Shown: positions 28,607-39,923 of the stretch, one piece after another | Numbering within the stretch: the stretch's first letter is position 1 | Layout of the letters: the number at the start of each line of letters is the position of its first letter | NCBI GenBank assembly: GCA_947631565.1 | Contig: CANRLV010000001.1 | Location: forward strand, 26,588-90,587 | Length of the DNA: 64,000 bases | Source: an uncultured Gemmiger sp. | GTDB taxonomy: Bacteria > Bacillota > Clostridia > Oscillospirales > Ruminococcaceae | Direction: 5' to 3' | Notes under the pieces: generated by a model | Told to the model about the DNA's origin: nothing | The model's database searches: none | Seen by the model: the letters and a program-made list of their open reading frames with translations, nothing else | Made by a program: the position numbers and the translations under genes

Positions 28607-29320
28607 ATGAGCATCGAAGTCAGGGAAATGCTGTATGAGGGCAAGGCCAAGCAGGTCTTTGCCACCACCGACCCCGCCATCGTGATGGTGCATTACAAGG
28701 ACGATGCCACCGCCGGCGACGGCGAGAAGAAAGGCACCATCCGCGACAAGGGCATCGTCAACAACAAGCTGTCCAACGCTCTGATGCAGAAGCTGGAGAA
28801 GGAGGGCGTGCCCACCCACTTTGTCAAAGAGCTCAACGACCGCGACACGCTGGTCAAAAAGGTCGACATCGTGCCGCTGGAGGTCATCATCCGCAATGTG
28901 GCGGCCGGGCATTTCAGCCTGCGCATGGGCGTTGCCGAGGGCACGCCGTTCAAGCAGCCCATTCTGGAGTTCAGCTACAAGAACGACGACCTGCATGACC
29001 CTTTCATCAACCACTACTACGCGCTGGCGCTGGACCTGGCCACGCAGACCGAGATCGACACCATCACCGAGTATGCCTTCAAGGTCAACGAGGTGCTCAG
29101 GGCCATTTTGCTGGATGCCAACATCCGCCTGATCGACTTCAAGCTGGAGTTCGGCCGCCTGCCGGACGGCACCATCATCCTGGCCGACGAGATCAGCCCC
29201 GACACCTGCCGCTTCTGGGACGCCGCCACCGGCGCCCACCTCGACAAGGACCTGTTCCGCCGCGACATGGGCGGCGAGGCGGATGCTTATCAGGAGGTCA
29301 TGCGCCGACTTTTGGGCTAA
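28607..29320 (+). CDS. purC: SAICAR synthase
   Basis: 'MLYEGKAKQVF', 'GIVNNKLSNALMQKLE', 'LADEISPDTCRFWD'. Confidence 0.96.
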   Translation: MSIEVREMLYEGKAKQVFATTDPAIVMVHYKDDATAGDGEKKGTIRDKGIVNNKLSNALMQKLEKEGVPTHFVKELNDRDTLVKKVDIVPLEVIIRNVAAGHFSLRMGVAEGTPFKQPILEFSYKNDDLHDPFINHYYALALDLATQTEIDTITEYAFKVNEVLRAILLDANIRLIDFKLEFGRLPDGTIILADEISPDTCRFWDAATGAHLDKDLFRRDMGGEADAYQEVMRRLLG

Positions 29321-29326
29321 AGCCCT

Positions 29327-29505
29327 CAAAAGGGAGGTTCGCCGTCACTGGCTGCGCCGGTCCGGCTGCACCTCCCTCTTGGACACCCACCGTCGCAAAA
29401 ATGCCTTGCGCATGCCCTGCGGGCGACTTGCCGCGGCATTTTTGCTCTAGATGTATCGGCATTGCCCGCACATGTCGGTCAATGCCGATGGATTTGAAAT
29501 TTTGA
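29327..29505 (+). repeat. Composite three-hairpin interspersed repeat, copy B (between purC and purF)
   Basis: AGGGAGGT/ACCTCCCT; GCAAAAATGCC/GGCATTTTTGC; ATCGGCATTG/CAATGCCGAT; shared linkers. Confidence 0.9.
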
Positions 29506-29515
29506 GGTCGATTTG

Positions 29516-30985
29516 ATGGAGACAAGCATCAGCGAGCGCGCTCTGCACGAGGAATGCGGCGTTTTCGGCATTTATGATTCGACCGGCAAAACCGACATGG
29601 TGCCGGCCGTGTACAGCGCCCTGTACGCCCTGCAGCACCGCGGGCAGGAGAGCTGCGGCATCGCCGTCAACGTCGACGGCGTGCTGTCCGGCTACCGCGA
29701 CCTGGGGCTGGCGGGCGAGGTGTTCACGCCCGAGGTCCTGGACAGCCTGCCCGCGGGCGCCAAGATGGCGTCCGGCCATGTGCGCTACGCCACCGCCGGG
29801 CAGTGCACGCGCTCGAACGCCCAGCCGATGATCGTGCACCACTGCAAGGGCGGCATGGCACTGTGCCACAACGGCAACCTGACCAACGCCTACAACCTGC
29901 GGCACGGGCTGGAGATGAGTGGGTGCATCTTCCACGGCACCTCGGACAGCGAGGTCATCGCCTACCTCATCACCCACAACCGCCTGCGCACGCCCAGCAT
30001 CGAGGACGCCGTGTGCGAGACGATGAAGGAGCTCAAGGGCGCCTACAGCCTGGTCATCATGAGCGCCACCAAGCTCATCGCCGCGCGGGACCCGCACGGC
30101 TTCCGGCCCTTGTGCATCGGCGAGCTGCCGGGCGGCACGGGCTACGCTTTCGCCTCGGAATCCTGCGCGCTGGACGCCGTGGGGGCAAGGCTGCTGCGCG
30201 ACGTCGAGCCCGGCGAGGTGGTCGTCGTCAACCGCGAAGGGCTGCGCAGCATCCGCACCCTGTGCGGCACCCAGCCGCACACGCTGTGCGTGTTCGAGTA
30301 CATCTATTTTGCCCGCCCGGACAGCGTGGTCGAGGGCACCTGTGTGCACGAGGCGCGCAAGCAGGCCGGGCGCTTTTTGGCCCAAAGCCACCCCGTCGAG
30401 GCCGACGTGGTCATCGGCGCGCCGGATTCCGGGCTGGACGCCGCCTTGGGCTACGCGCAGGAGAGTGGCATCCCCTACGGCGTCGGCTTTATCAAGAACA
30501 AGTACATCGGCCGCACCTTCATCCAGAACAGCCAGGCCGTGCGCGAGAGCACGGTGCGTATAAAACTCAACGCTGTGCCGTCGGTGGTGTCTGGCAAGCG
30601 GGTGGTGCTGGTCGACGATTCCATCGTGCGCGGCACCACCAGCGCCCACACCATCAAACTGCTGCGCGAGGCCGGCGCCAAAGAGGTGCACTACCGCATC
30701 TCGGCCCCGCCGTTCGCGCACCCGTGCTACTTCGGCACCGATATCCCGGACGAAAAGCAGCTCATCGCCACCGGGCACACGGTCGACGAGATCAACGCCC
30801 TGGTCGGGTCCGACACGCTGGGCTTTTTGAGCATCGACGAGGTGCAGCGCCTCGCCCCTGCGAGCCGCTGCGGCTACTGCGTCGGCTGCTTTACCGGCGA
30901 CTACCCCGTGCCGCCGCCCGGCAAGACGATGGAGGCGTTCTTCTCCAAACCGCTGAGCGAATCCAAAAGCGGCAAAATGCTGTAA
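29516..30985 (+). CDS. purF: Amidophosphoribosyltransferase
   Basis: '[10 protein letters not shown]', '[14 protein letters not shown]', '[30 protein letters not shown]'. Confidence 0.96.
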   Translation: METSISERALHEECGVFGIYDSTGKTDMVPAVYSALYALQHRGQESCGIAVNVDGVLSGYRDLGLAGEVFTPEVLDSLPAGAKMASGHVRYATAGQCTRSNAQPMIVHHCKGGMALCHNGNLTNAYNLRHGLEMSGCIFHGTSDSEVIAYLITHNRLRTPSIEDAVCETMKELKGAYSLVIMSATKLIAARDPHGFRPLCIGELPGGTGYAFASESCALDAVGARLLRDVEPGEVVVVNREGLRSIRTLCGTQPHTLCVFEYIYFARPDSVVEGTCVHEARKQAGRFLAQSHPVEADVVIGAPDSGLDAALGYAQESGIPYGVGFIKNKYIGRTFIQNSQAVRESTVRIKLNAVPSVVSGKRVVLVDDSIVRGTTSAHTIKLLREAGAKEVHYRISAPPFAHPCYFGTDIPDEKQLIATGHTVDEINALVGSDTLGFLSIDEVQRLAPASRCGYCVGCFTGDYPVPPPGKTMEAFFSKPLSESKSGKML

Positions 30986-30998
30986 GGAGGGCCCTGCC

Positions 30999-32042
30999 TT
31001 GAACAACAACAGCCATTCGGCCAGCTACGCGGCCGCCGGCGTCGACATCGTCGCCGGGTATGAATCGGTCGAGCTGATGAAGCGGCACGTCGCCCGCACC
31101 CTCAACGACCGCTGCATCGGCGGCCTGGGCGGGTTCGGCGGCCTGTATGCGCCGGACCTGTCCGGCATGAAGGAGCCTGTGCTCATCTCCGGCACCGACG
31201 GCGTGGGCACCAAGCTGCGCATCGCCCAATACCTTGACAAGCACGACACCGTCGGCATCGACTGCGTGGCCATGTGCGTCAACGACATCATCTGTGCCGG
31301 CGCCAAACCGCTGTTTTTCCTCGACTACATCGCCTGCGGCAAAAACGTGCCGGCGCGCATCGCCGCCATCGTCGCCGGCGTGGCCGAGGGCTGCGTGCAG
31401 GCGGGCTGCGCGCTGATCGGCGGCGAGACCGCCGAGCACCCCGGCGTGATGCCGCCCGACGACTACGACCTGGCCGGCTTCACGGTCGGCGCCGTGGACA
31501 AGGCAAAGATTTTGGACAACAGCACGATGCAGCCCGGCGATGTGCTCATCGCGCTGCCGAGCAGCGGCGTGCACTCGAACGGGTTCTCGCTCGTGCGCAA
31601 GGTGTTCGACCTCGACGCCCACCCCGAGCATTTAAAGGAATACCGCGCCGAGCTGGGCAGATCCTTGGGCGAGGCACTGCTGGCCCCCACCTGCATCTAT
31701 GTAAAACCGGTGCTGGCGCTGCTCGGACAAATCACGGTCAAGGGCATCAGCCACATCACGGGCGGCGGCTTTTTTGAGAACATCCCACGCAGCCTCAAGG
31801 CCGGCTGCGCCGCCCGCATCGAAAAGAAAAACGTGCGCGTGCCCGCCATTTTCGACCTGATCGCCAGGGCCGGCGATATCCCGGATCGGGATATGTTCAA
31901 CACCTTCAACATGGGCGTCGGCATGGTGCTGACGGTAGCCGCCGCGGACGCCGCGCGTGCCGTCGACATCCTCAAGGCCAACGGGCAGGACGCCTATGTT
32001 CTGGGCAGCATCATGGCCGGCGAAGGGGTGGAGCTTAGATGA
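30999..32042 (+). CDS. purM: AIR synthetase
   Basis: '[19 protein letters not shown]', '[12 protein letters not shown]', '[11 protein letters not shown]', '[12 protein letters not shown]'. Confidence 0.96.
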   Translation: MNNNSHSASYAAAGVDIVAGYESVELMKRHVARTLNDRCIGGLGGFGGLYAPDLSGMKEPVLISGTDGVGTKLRIAQYLDKHDTVGIDCVAMCVNDIICAGAKPLFFLDYIACGKNVPARIAAIVAGVAEGCVQAGCALIGGETAEHPGVMPPDDYDLAGFTVGAVDKAKILDNSTMQPGDVLIALPSSGVHSNGFSLVRKVFDLDAHPEHLKEYRAELGRSLGEALLAPTCIYVKPVLALLGQITVKGISHITGGGFFENIPRSLKAGCAARIEKKNVRVPAIFDLIARAGDIPDRDMFNTFNMGVGMVLTVAAADAARAVDILKANGQDAYVLGSIMAGEGVELR

Positions 32043-32632
32043 AAAACGTTGCCGTCCTCGTCTCGGGCGGGGGCACCAATCTGCAGGCCATCCTCGAGAG
32101 CGAGCGCTGCGGCGGGAACCCCCACGGCCGCGTGACGCTGGTCGTGGCCAGCAAGCCGGGCGTCTATGCGCTGGAGCGCGCCGCCAATTTCGGCGTCGAG
32201 ACCGCGGTGGTGGAGCGCAAGGGCTATGCCGCGCAGGCCGAGTATGATGCCGCCCTGCTGGCGCTGCTGCGCGCCCACAGCATCGACGTCATCGTGCTGG
32301 CCGGCTTTCTGACCGTGCTGGGCCCCGATTTCACCGCCGCGTACCCGCGCGCCATCCTCAACGTGCACCCGAGCCTGATCCCGAGCTTCTGCGGCAAGGG
32401 GTATTACGGGCTGAAGGTGCATGAAGAGGCCTTGAAGCGCGGCGTCAAGGTGACGGGGGCGACCGTGCATTTCGTCACCGAGGAATGCGACGGCGGGCCC
32501 ATTATCCTGCAAAAGGCCGTGGAGGTCCTGCCCGATGACACGCCCGAAACGCTGCAAAAGCGCGTGATGGTCGAGGCCGAGTGGCAGCTGCTGCCCAAGG
32601 CCCTGGCCATGGTCTGTGCCGGTGAAGTTTGA
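32039..32632 (+). CDS. purN: GAR transformylase
   Basis: '[16 protein letters not shown]', '[24 protein letters not shown]', '[17 protein letters not shown]'. Confidence 0.95.
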   Translation: MKNVAVLVSGGGTNLQAILESERCGGNPHGRVTLVVASKPGVYALERAANFGVETAVVERKGYAAQAEYDAALLALLRAHSIDVIVLAGFLTVLGPDFTAAYPRAILNVHPSLIPSFCGKGYYGLKVHEEALKRGVKVTGATVHFVTEECDGGPIILQKAVEVLPDDTPETLQKRVMVEAEWQLLPKALAMVCAGEV

Positions 32633-32652
32633 GCCCTGGGAGGTATTTTCTG

Positions 32653-33384
32653 ATGAAAAAGAATCTGTACAAGCATCTTTCTGCCAACACCTACCCGGGC
32701 CGCGGCATCGTGCTGGGGCTGGCCCCCGACGGCGCCGCGGCGATGATCGGGTACTGGATCATGGGCCGCAGCGCCAACAGCCGCAACCGCGTGTTTGAGG
32801 CGCTGGAGGACGGCAGCGGCATCCGCACCGTGGCGGCGGACGAGAGCAAGATGGAGGACCCGCACCTGATCATCTACAACCCCGTGCGCACATTGCGGGA
32901 CACCACCATCGTGACCAACGGCGACCAGACCGACACCATCTACACCTACATCGCGAACAATCTCTTCCCCGGCTACGGGTTCGAGGCGGCGCTGGCCACC
33001 CGCCTGTTTGAGGACGACGCCCCCAACTTTACCCCCCGCATCTCGGGCGTGGTGGATATGCGCCGCGGCGGCTACAAGCTGAGCATCGTCAAGAGCTGCG
33101 AGGGCAACTCCGCCAGCGTGCAGCGCCAGACCTTCGATTACCCGGAGCCGGTCGCCGGCGAGGGGCACCTGCTCACCACCTACCAGAAGGACGGCGCGCC
33201 CATCCCGAGCTTTGCCGGCGAACCGCAGCGCGTGACCGTCGACGAGGCCGACCCCGCCGCCTTTGCCGATAAGCTGTGGGCCGCCCTCAACGCCGACAAC
33301 AAGGTCAGCCTGTTCGTGCGGGCCATCCGTCTCGCGAGCGGCGAATATGAGGACGTCATCGTCAACAAATACCATCGTGTCTAA
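32653..33384 (+). CDS. purO: IMP cyclohydrolase, PurO-type
   Basis: 'YPGRGIVLGLAPDGAAAMIGYWIMGRSANSRNRVF'; lies next to a stand-alone AICARFT. Confidence 0.8.
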   Translation: MKKNLYKHLSANTYPGRGIVLGLAPDGAAAMIGYWIMGRSANSRNRVFEALEDGSGIRTVAADESKMEDPHLIIYNPVRTLRDTTIVTNGDQTDTIYTYIANNLFPGYGFEAALATRLFEDDAPNFTPRISGVVDMRRGGYKLSIVKSCEGNSASVQRQTFDYPEPVAGEGHLLTTYQKDGAPIPSFAGEPQRVTVDEADPAAFADKLWAALNADNKVSLFVRAIRLASGEYEDVIVNKYHRV

Positions 33385-33398
33385 AAAGGAGCGCACCC

Positions 33399-34580
33399 AT
33401 GCAGGAATTTCAGCTAAAATACGGCACCAACCCCAACCAGAAGCCGGCGCGCATCTATATGGCGGACGGCAGCGCCCTGCCCATTGACATCCTCAACGGC
33501 AAGCCCGGCTACATCAACTTTTTGGACGCCTTCAACAGCTGGCAGCTCGTGCGGGACCTCAAGGCCGCGCTGGGCGCGCCGGCGGCGGCCAGCTTCAAGC
33601 ATGTGTCCCCGGCCGGGGCGGCCATCGGTCTGCCGCTGGACGGGACCCTGCGCCGTATGTACCACATCGCCCCGGATGCCGAGCTCTCGCCCCTGGCCTG
33701 CGCCTACGCGCGCGCCCGCGGCGCCGACCGGATGTCGAGCTTCGGCGACTGGATCGCCTTGTCCGACGTCTGCGATGTGCCGACGGCCAAGCTCATCCAG
33801 CACGAGGTGTCGGACGGCATCATCGCGCCCGGGTACGAGCCGGAGGCGCTGGCCATCCTTTCCGGCAAGAAAAAGGGCAACTACAACGTCGTCGCCATCG
33901 ACCCGGACTATGCTCCCGCCCCGCTCGAGTGCCGCACCGTGTTCGGCATCACCTTTGAGCAGGGCCGGCAGGACCTGGCCATCAACGCCGATACGATGCT
34001 TGGCAACATCGTGACCGCCAACAAGGCCCTGACCGAGGCGCAGAAGCGCGACCTGGTCATGAGCCTGATCGTGCTCAAGTACACGCAGAGCAACAGCGTG
34101 TGCTATGTGCAGGGCGGGCAGACCATCGGCGTGGGCGCCGGGCAGCAGAGCCGCATCCACTGCACGCGGCTGGCCGGCCAGAAGGCCGACAACTGGCAGC
34201 TGCGCCATATGCCCAAGGTGCTGGACCTGCCTTTCCGCGACGATGTGGCCAAGCCCAACCGCGACAACGCCATCGACGTCTACATCGGCGATACGCCCGA
34301 GGACGTCATCGGTGACGACGTCTGGGCCGAGACCTTTACCCGCCAGCCCGCGCCGCTGACGGCGGAGGAGAAAAAGGCCTGGCTCGCGCAGGTGACGGAT
34401 GTGGCGCTGGGCAGCGATGCCTTCTTCCCCTTTGGCGACAACATCGAGCGCGCGCGCCGCAGCGGCGTGACGGCCATCGTGCAGCCGGGCGGCTCCATCC
34501 GCGACGGGCAGGTCATCGATACCTGCAACAAATATAACATTGTTATGGCATTTTGTGGTATCAGACTCTTCCACCACTAA
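33399..34580 (+). CDS. purH: AICAR transformylase domain protein (PurH-like, lacking the cyclohydrolase domain)
   Basis: 'LKYGTNPNQKPARIYM', 'FKHVSPAGAAIGLPL', 'KYTQSNSVCYVQGGQTIGVGAGQQSRIHCTRLAG', 'FFPFGDNIERARRSGVTAIVQPGGSIRD'. Confidence 0.92.
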   Translation: MQEFQLKYGTNPNQKPARIYMADGSALPIDILNGKPGYINFLDAFNSWQLVRDLKAALGAPAAASFKHVSPAGAAIGLPLDGTLRRMYHIAPDAELSPLACAYARARGADRMSSFGDWIALSDVCDVPTAKLIQHEVSDGIIAPGYEPEALAILSGKKKGNYNVVAIDPDYAPAPLECRTVFGITFEQGRQDLAINADTMLGNIVTANKALTEAQKRDLVMSLIVLKYTQSNSVCYVQGGQTIGVGAGQQSRIHCTRLAGQKADNWQLRHMPKVLDLPFRDDVAKPNRDNAIDVYIGDTPEDVIGDDVWAETFTRQPAPLTAEEKKAWLAQVTDVALGSDAFFPFGDNIERARRSGVTAIVQPGGSIRDGQVIDTCNKYNIVMAFCGIRLFHH

Positions 34581-34838
34581 GCTGTGCTTCGCACAGCTTC
34601 AAAAGAGAGGTTCGGCTTTGCTGGCTGCGCCAGTCCGCCTGCACCTCCCTCTTGGACACCCACCGTCGCAAAAATGCCTTGCGTATGCCTTACGGCGACT
34701 TGCTGCGGCATTTTTGCTCTCAAGGTATCGGCATTGCGTCTACGGCCTAAGAGCCGCGCTTTGCGCGGTTGGCCTCCGACGTGCGCCTGCGGTCGCTACC
34801 GCACATGTCGGTCAATGCCGATGGATTTACAATTTGGG
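34579..34838 (+). repeat. Composite interspersed repeat, copy C (between purH and purD), carrying the nested AAGAGCCGC hairpin module at 34742-34801
   Basis: AAGCTGTGC/GCACAGCTT pre-hairpin; GCAAAAATGCC/GGCATTTTTGC; ATCGGCATTG (34727-34736)/CAATGCCGAT (34813-34822) with an insertion between arms. Confidence 0.9.
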
Positions 34839-34847
34839 AGGCCCGTT

Positions 34848-36137
<1,290 letters not shown>

Positions 36138-36155
36138 AAAGCGAGGGTTCCGTTC

Positions 36156-39100
36156 ATGGTTTACCGTATCTATGTGGAAAAAAAGCCCGGCTTTGACGGC
36201 GAGGCGCAGAGCCTGCACCGGGAGCTCGTCGAGCTGTTGGGCATCGCGGGGCTCAAAGGCCTGCGCCTTTTAAACCGCTACGACGTCGAGGGCATCGACA
36301 AAGCGCTGTTTGACCGCGCCGTGCCGCTTATCTTCAGCGAGCCGCCGGTAGACGTGACCTACACCGCCCTGCCCGCCGCCGGCACCGTGTTCGCGGTCGA
36401 GTATCTGCCCGGGCAGTTCGACCAGCGGGCGGATTCGGCCAGCCAGTGCATCCAGCTGCTGAGCCAGGGCGAGCGCCCCGAGGTGCGCAGCGCCAAGGTG
36501 TACCTGCTCGAGGGCGATTTGACGGCGGACGAGCTGGCGGCCATCAAAAAATACGTCATCAACCCGGTCGAGGCGCGCGAGGCGGACCTGAGCGACCGGG
36601 CGACGCTGAAAATGGACTTCCCCGCCCCGCCGATGGTCGAGACTCTCACCGGCTTTTTGCAGATGGACGACGCAGCGCTGGAGCGCTTCCGCGCCGAAAA
36701 GGGCCTGGCCATGGACCATGCCGACATCGTCTTCTGCCAGAACTATTTCAAGACCGAGCGCCGCGACCCCACCATCACCGAGATACGCCTCATCGATACC
36801 TACTGGAGCGACCACTGCCGCCACACGACCTTCGGCACCATTCTCGATAACGTGCAGATCGACGACGCTGTGGTGCAGGCGGCCTTTGACCGCTATATGG
36901 CCCTGCGCGCCGAGACCGGACGGGACAAAAAGAACCGCACGCTGATGGACGCCGCCACCATCGGCGCCAAGGCCCTGAAGCAGCGCGGGCTCCTTAAAAA
37001 CCTCGACGAGAGCGAGGAGATCAACGCCTGCACGGTCAAGATCAAGTGCGACGTGGACGGCGAGCAGCAGGACTGGCTGTTCCTGTTCAAGAACGAGACG
37101 CACAACCACCCCACCGAGATCGAGCCTTTCGGCGGCGCGGCCACCTGCATCGGCGGCGCGATACGCGACCCGCTGTCGGGGCGCAGCTATGTCTATCAGG
37201 CGATGCGCGTGACCGGCGCCGCCGACCCGCTGCAGCCGGTGGCCGAGACGATGCCCGGCAAGCTGCCCCAGCGCAAGCTGGTGACGACGGCTGCGGCCGG
37301 GTATTCGAGCTACGGCAACCAGATCGGCCTTGCCACCGGGCAGGTGCAGGAGCTGTACCACCCCGGCTACGCGGCCAAGCGGATGGAGATCGGCGCCGTG
37401 GTGGGCGCCACCCCCGCCGACCATGTGCGGCGCGAGGAGCCGCAGCCCGGCGACGTCGTCATTTTGCTGGGCGGGCGCACAGGGCGCGACGGCATCGGCG
37501 GGGCGACAGGCTCCAGCAAGGCGCATAAGCTTTCGAGCCTGGAGACCTGCGGCGCCGAGGTGCAGAAGGGCAACGCCCCCATCGAGCGCAAGCTGCAGCG
37601 CCTGTTCCGCCGCGCCGACGCCTGCCGGCTCATCAAGCGCTGCAACGATTTCGGCGCCGGCGGTGTGTCGGTCGCCATCGGCGAGCTCGCCGACGGTTTG
37701 ACCATTGATCTGGATAAGGTCACCAAGAAATACGAGGGCCTCGACGGCACCGAGCTGGCCATCAGCGAGAGCCAGGAGCGCATGGCGGTGGCCGTGGCCG
37801 CCGACGACGCCGACGAGTTCATCCGCCTGGCCGGCGAGGAAAACCTCGAGGCGACCGTCGTCGCCACCGTCACCGCGGAAAAGCGGATGCGCCAGCTCTG
37901 GCGCGGCGTGGCCGTGGCCGACCTTTCCCGCGAATTTCTCAACTCCAACGGCGCCGAGCGCCACGCCGACGCGCACATCGTCAAGGGCAAGGTCTGGCAG
38001 CCGCAGTGGGCGGGCAAGACGCTGGCCGAGCGGATGCACAGCCTCGTCACCGACCTCAACGTCTGCTGCCAGAAGGGCCTGGGCGAACGGTTCGATTCCA
38101 CCATCGGCGCCGCCACCGTGCTCATGCCCTACGGCGGCAAGTACCAGCTGACCCCGACGATGGCGATGGTGGCCAAGCTGCCGGTGGACGGCGAGACGAC
38201 GACCTGCTCCGGCATGGCGTGGGGCTTCAACCCGTATCTGATGGAGGCGGACCCCTACCGCGGGGCGTATCTGTCCGTCGTCGAGAGCGTGGCAAAGCTG
38301 GTCTGTGCCGGCTTTGACCCCGAGGCCGCCTACCTGACCTTCCAGGAATATTTCGAGCATATGGGCACCGACCCCACGCGCTGGGGCAAACCGCTGGCGG
38401 CGCTGCTGGGCGCGTTGGACGCGCAGATGCAGCTGGGCATCGCGGCCATCGGCGGCAAGGACAGTATGTCCGGCAGCTTTGAGGGGCTGGACGTGCCGCC
38501 GACGCTGGTCAGCTTTGCCGCCGCCATCGGCCGCACCGACGAGGTGTGCAGCCCCGAGTTCAAGGACATGGAGCACTATGTGGTGCTGCTGCGCCCGCGT
38601 TATGAAAACGGCCTGCCCACCGCCGACAGCCTGAAAACGGTGTTCGCCACCGCGCGCGACCTGATGCGGCGCGGCGTGGTGCTGTCCGCCGCCACGCCGG
38701 GCTACGGGTGCCTGGCCGAAACGCTGTTCAAGATGGGCGTCGGCAACGAGATCGGTCTGCAGTTCGATGCCGACTTTGACCGGCAGGAGCTGTTCACCCC
38801 CTGCTATGGCAGCATCGTGCTGGAGACGAGCGAGCTGCTGGCCGGCGAGGAGATCGCCGTGACCTCCGGCTATTATGAGTGGATCTTCGGCGATATGGGT
38901 GACGAAAACACCGAACGGGTAGACCTTGTCCCCCTGTGGGAGGCATGGGAAGCGAAGCTCGAGCCGGTGTTCCCCTACCGCAGATCGAGCGATGCCGACC
39001 GGCGTCCCCTGCTGCTGTACGATGATTACCGGTGCAAGGGCCCGGCCGTCAAGTGCTTAAAGCCGCGGGTCATCATCCCGGTGTTCCCCGGCACCAACTG

Positions 39101-39869
39101 CGAGTATGACACCGCCCGCGCCTTCCGCCGCGCCGGGGCCGACCCGCACGTTCTGGTGCTCAAAAACCTGACCCCTGCCGATGTGGCCGAGAGCTGCCAG
39201 ACGCTCGTCAAAGAGCTGGACGCCGCCCAGATCCTGATGCTGCCGGGCGGCTTCTCCGGCGGCGATGAGCCGGACGGCAGCGCCAAGTTCATTGCCGCTT
39301 TCTTCCGCGCGCCGGCTGTGGCCGACGCCGTTAACCGGCTCCTCCAGCAGCGCGACGGGCTGGCGCTTGGCATCTGCAACGGGTTCCAGGCGCTCGTCAA
39401 GCTGGGCCTTGTGCCCTACGGCGAGATACGCCCGCTGACCGACAAGGACCCGACCCTGACCTTCAACACCGTGGGCCGCCACCAGAGTATGCTGGTGCGC
39501 ACACGGGTGGTCAGCACACTGTCCCCGTGGCTGCTCCACTGCGGGCTGGGCGCGGAACACCTGATCCCCATCAGCCACGGCGAGGGACGCTTTGTGTGCG
39601 ACCCGGCCATGCTCCAGCACCTTGTCGAAAACGGGCAGGTCGCCACGCAGTATGTGAACCCGACGGGCCATGCTCCCACGATGGACATGCGCTACAACCC
39701 CAACGGCAGCGTGCTGGCCATCGAGGGCATCACCAGCCCGGACGGCCGCGTGTTCGGCAAGATGGGCCACAGCGAGCGCAGCGCCGATATGCTTTATAAA
39801 AACGTGCCCGGGCCCGGCGATAAATACGAGCCGCTGTTCGAGGGCGGCGTAGACTACTTCAAGCTGTAA
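36156..39869 (+). CDS. purL: FGAM synthase, single-chain PurL with C-terminal glutaminase
   Basis: 'TYWSDHCRHTTFGT', 'KNETHNHPTEIEPFGGAATCIGGAIRDPLSGR', C-terminal 'VFPGTNCEYDTA', 'GICNGFQALVKLGL'. Confidence 0.96.
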   Translation: MVYRIYVEKKPGFDGEAQSLHRELVELLGIAGLKGLRLLNRYDVEGIDKALFDRAVPLIFSEPPVDVTYTALPAAGTVFAVEYLPGQFDQRADSASQCIQLLSQGERPEVRSAKVYLLEGDLTADELAAIKKYVINPVEAREADLSDRATLKMDFPAPPMVETLTGFLQMDDAALERFRAEKGLAMDHADIVFCQNYFKTERRDPTITEIRLIDTYWSDHCRHTTFGTILDNVQIDDAVVQAAFDRYMALRAETGRDKKNRTLMDAATIGAKALKQRGLLKNLDESEEINACTVKIKCDVDGEQQDWLFLFKNETHNHPTEIEPFGGAATCIGGAIRDPLSGRSYVYQAMRVTGAADPLQPVAETMPGKLPQRKLVTTAAAGYSSYGNQIGLATGQVQELYHPGYAAKRMEIGAVVGATPADHVRREEPQPGDVVILLGGRTGRDGIGGATGSSKAHKLSSLETCGAEVQKGNAPIERKLQRLFRRADACRLIKRCNDFGAGGVSVAIGELADGLTIDLDKVTKKYEGLDGTELAISESQERMAVAVAADDADEFIRLAGEENLEATVVATVTAEKRMRQLWRGVAVADLSREFLNSNGAERHADAHIVKGKVWQPQWAGKTLAERMHSLVTDLNVCCQKGLGERFDSTIGAATVLMPYGGKYQLTPTMAMVAKLPVDGETTTCSGMAWGFNPYLMEADPYRGAYLSVVESVAKLVCAGFDPEAAYLTFQEYFEHMGTDPTRWGKPLAALLGALDAQMQLGIAAIGGKDSMSGSFEGLDVPPTLVSFAAAIGRTDEVCSPEFKDMEHYVVLLRPRYENGLPTADSLKTVFATARDLMRRGVVLSAATPGYGCLAETLFKMGVGNEIGLQFDADFDRQELFTPCYGSIVLETSELLAGEEIAVTSGYYEWIFGDMGDENTERVDLVPLWEAWEAKLEPVFPYRRSSDADRRPLLLYDDYRCKGPAVKCLKPRVIIPVFPGTNCEYDTARAFRRAGADPHVLVLKNLTPADVAESCQTLVKELDAAQILMLPGGFSGGDEPDGSAKFIAAFFRAPAVADAVNRLLQQRDGLALGICNGFQALVKLGLVPYGEIRPLTDKDPTLTFNTVGRHQSMLVRTRVVSTLSPWLLHCGLGAEHLIPISHGEGRFVCDPAMLQHLVENGQVATQYVNPTGHAPTMDMRYNPNGSVLAIEGITSPDGRVFGKMGHSERSADMLYKNVPGPGDKYEPLFEGGVDYFKL

Positions 39870-39923
39870 TGCTGCGCGCCCCGCCGCCCGCGCGGCGGGG
39901 CGCCGTGAAATGAGGACAAGACC

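Noticed and set aside
36270-38576. 768-aa minus-strand ORF
   Set aside because: Antisense to purL, which is unambiguous.
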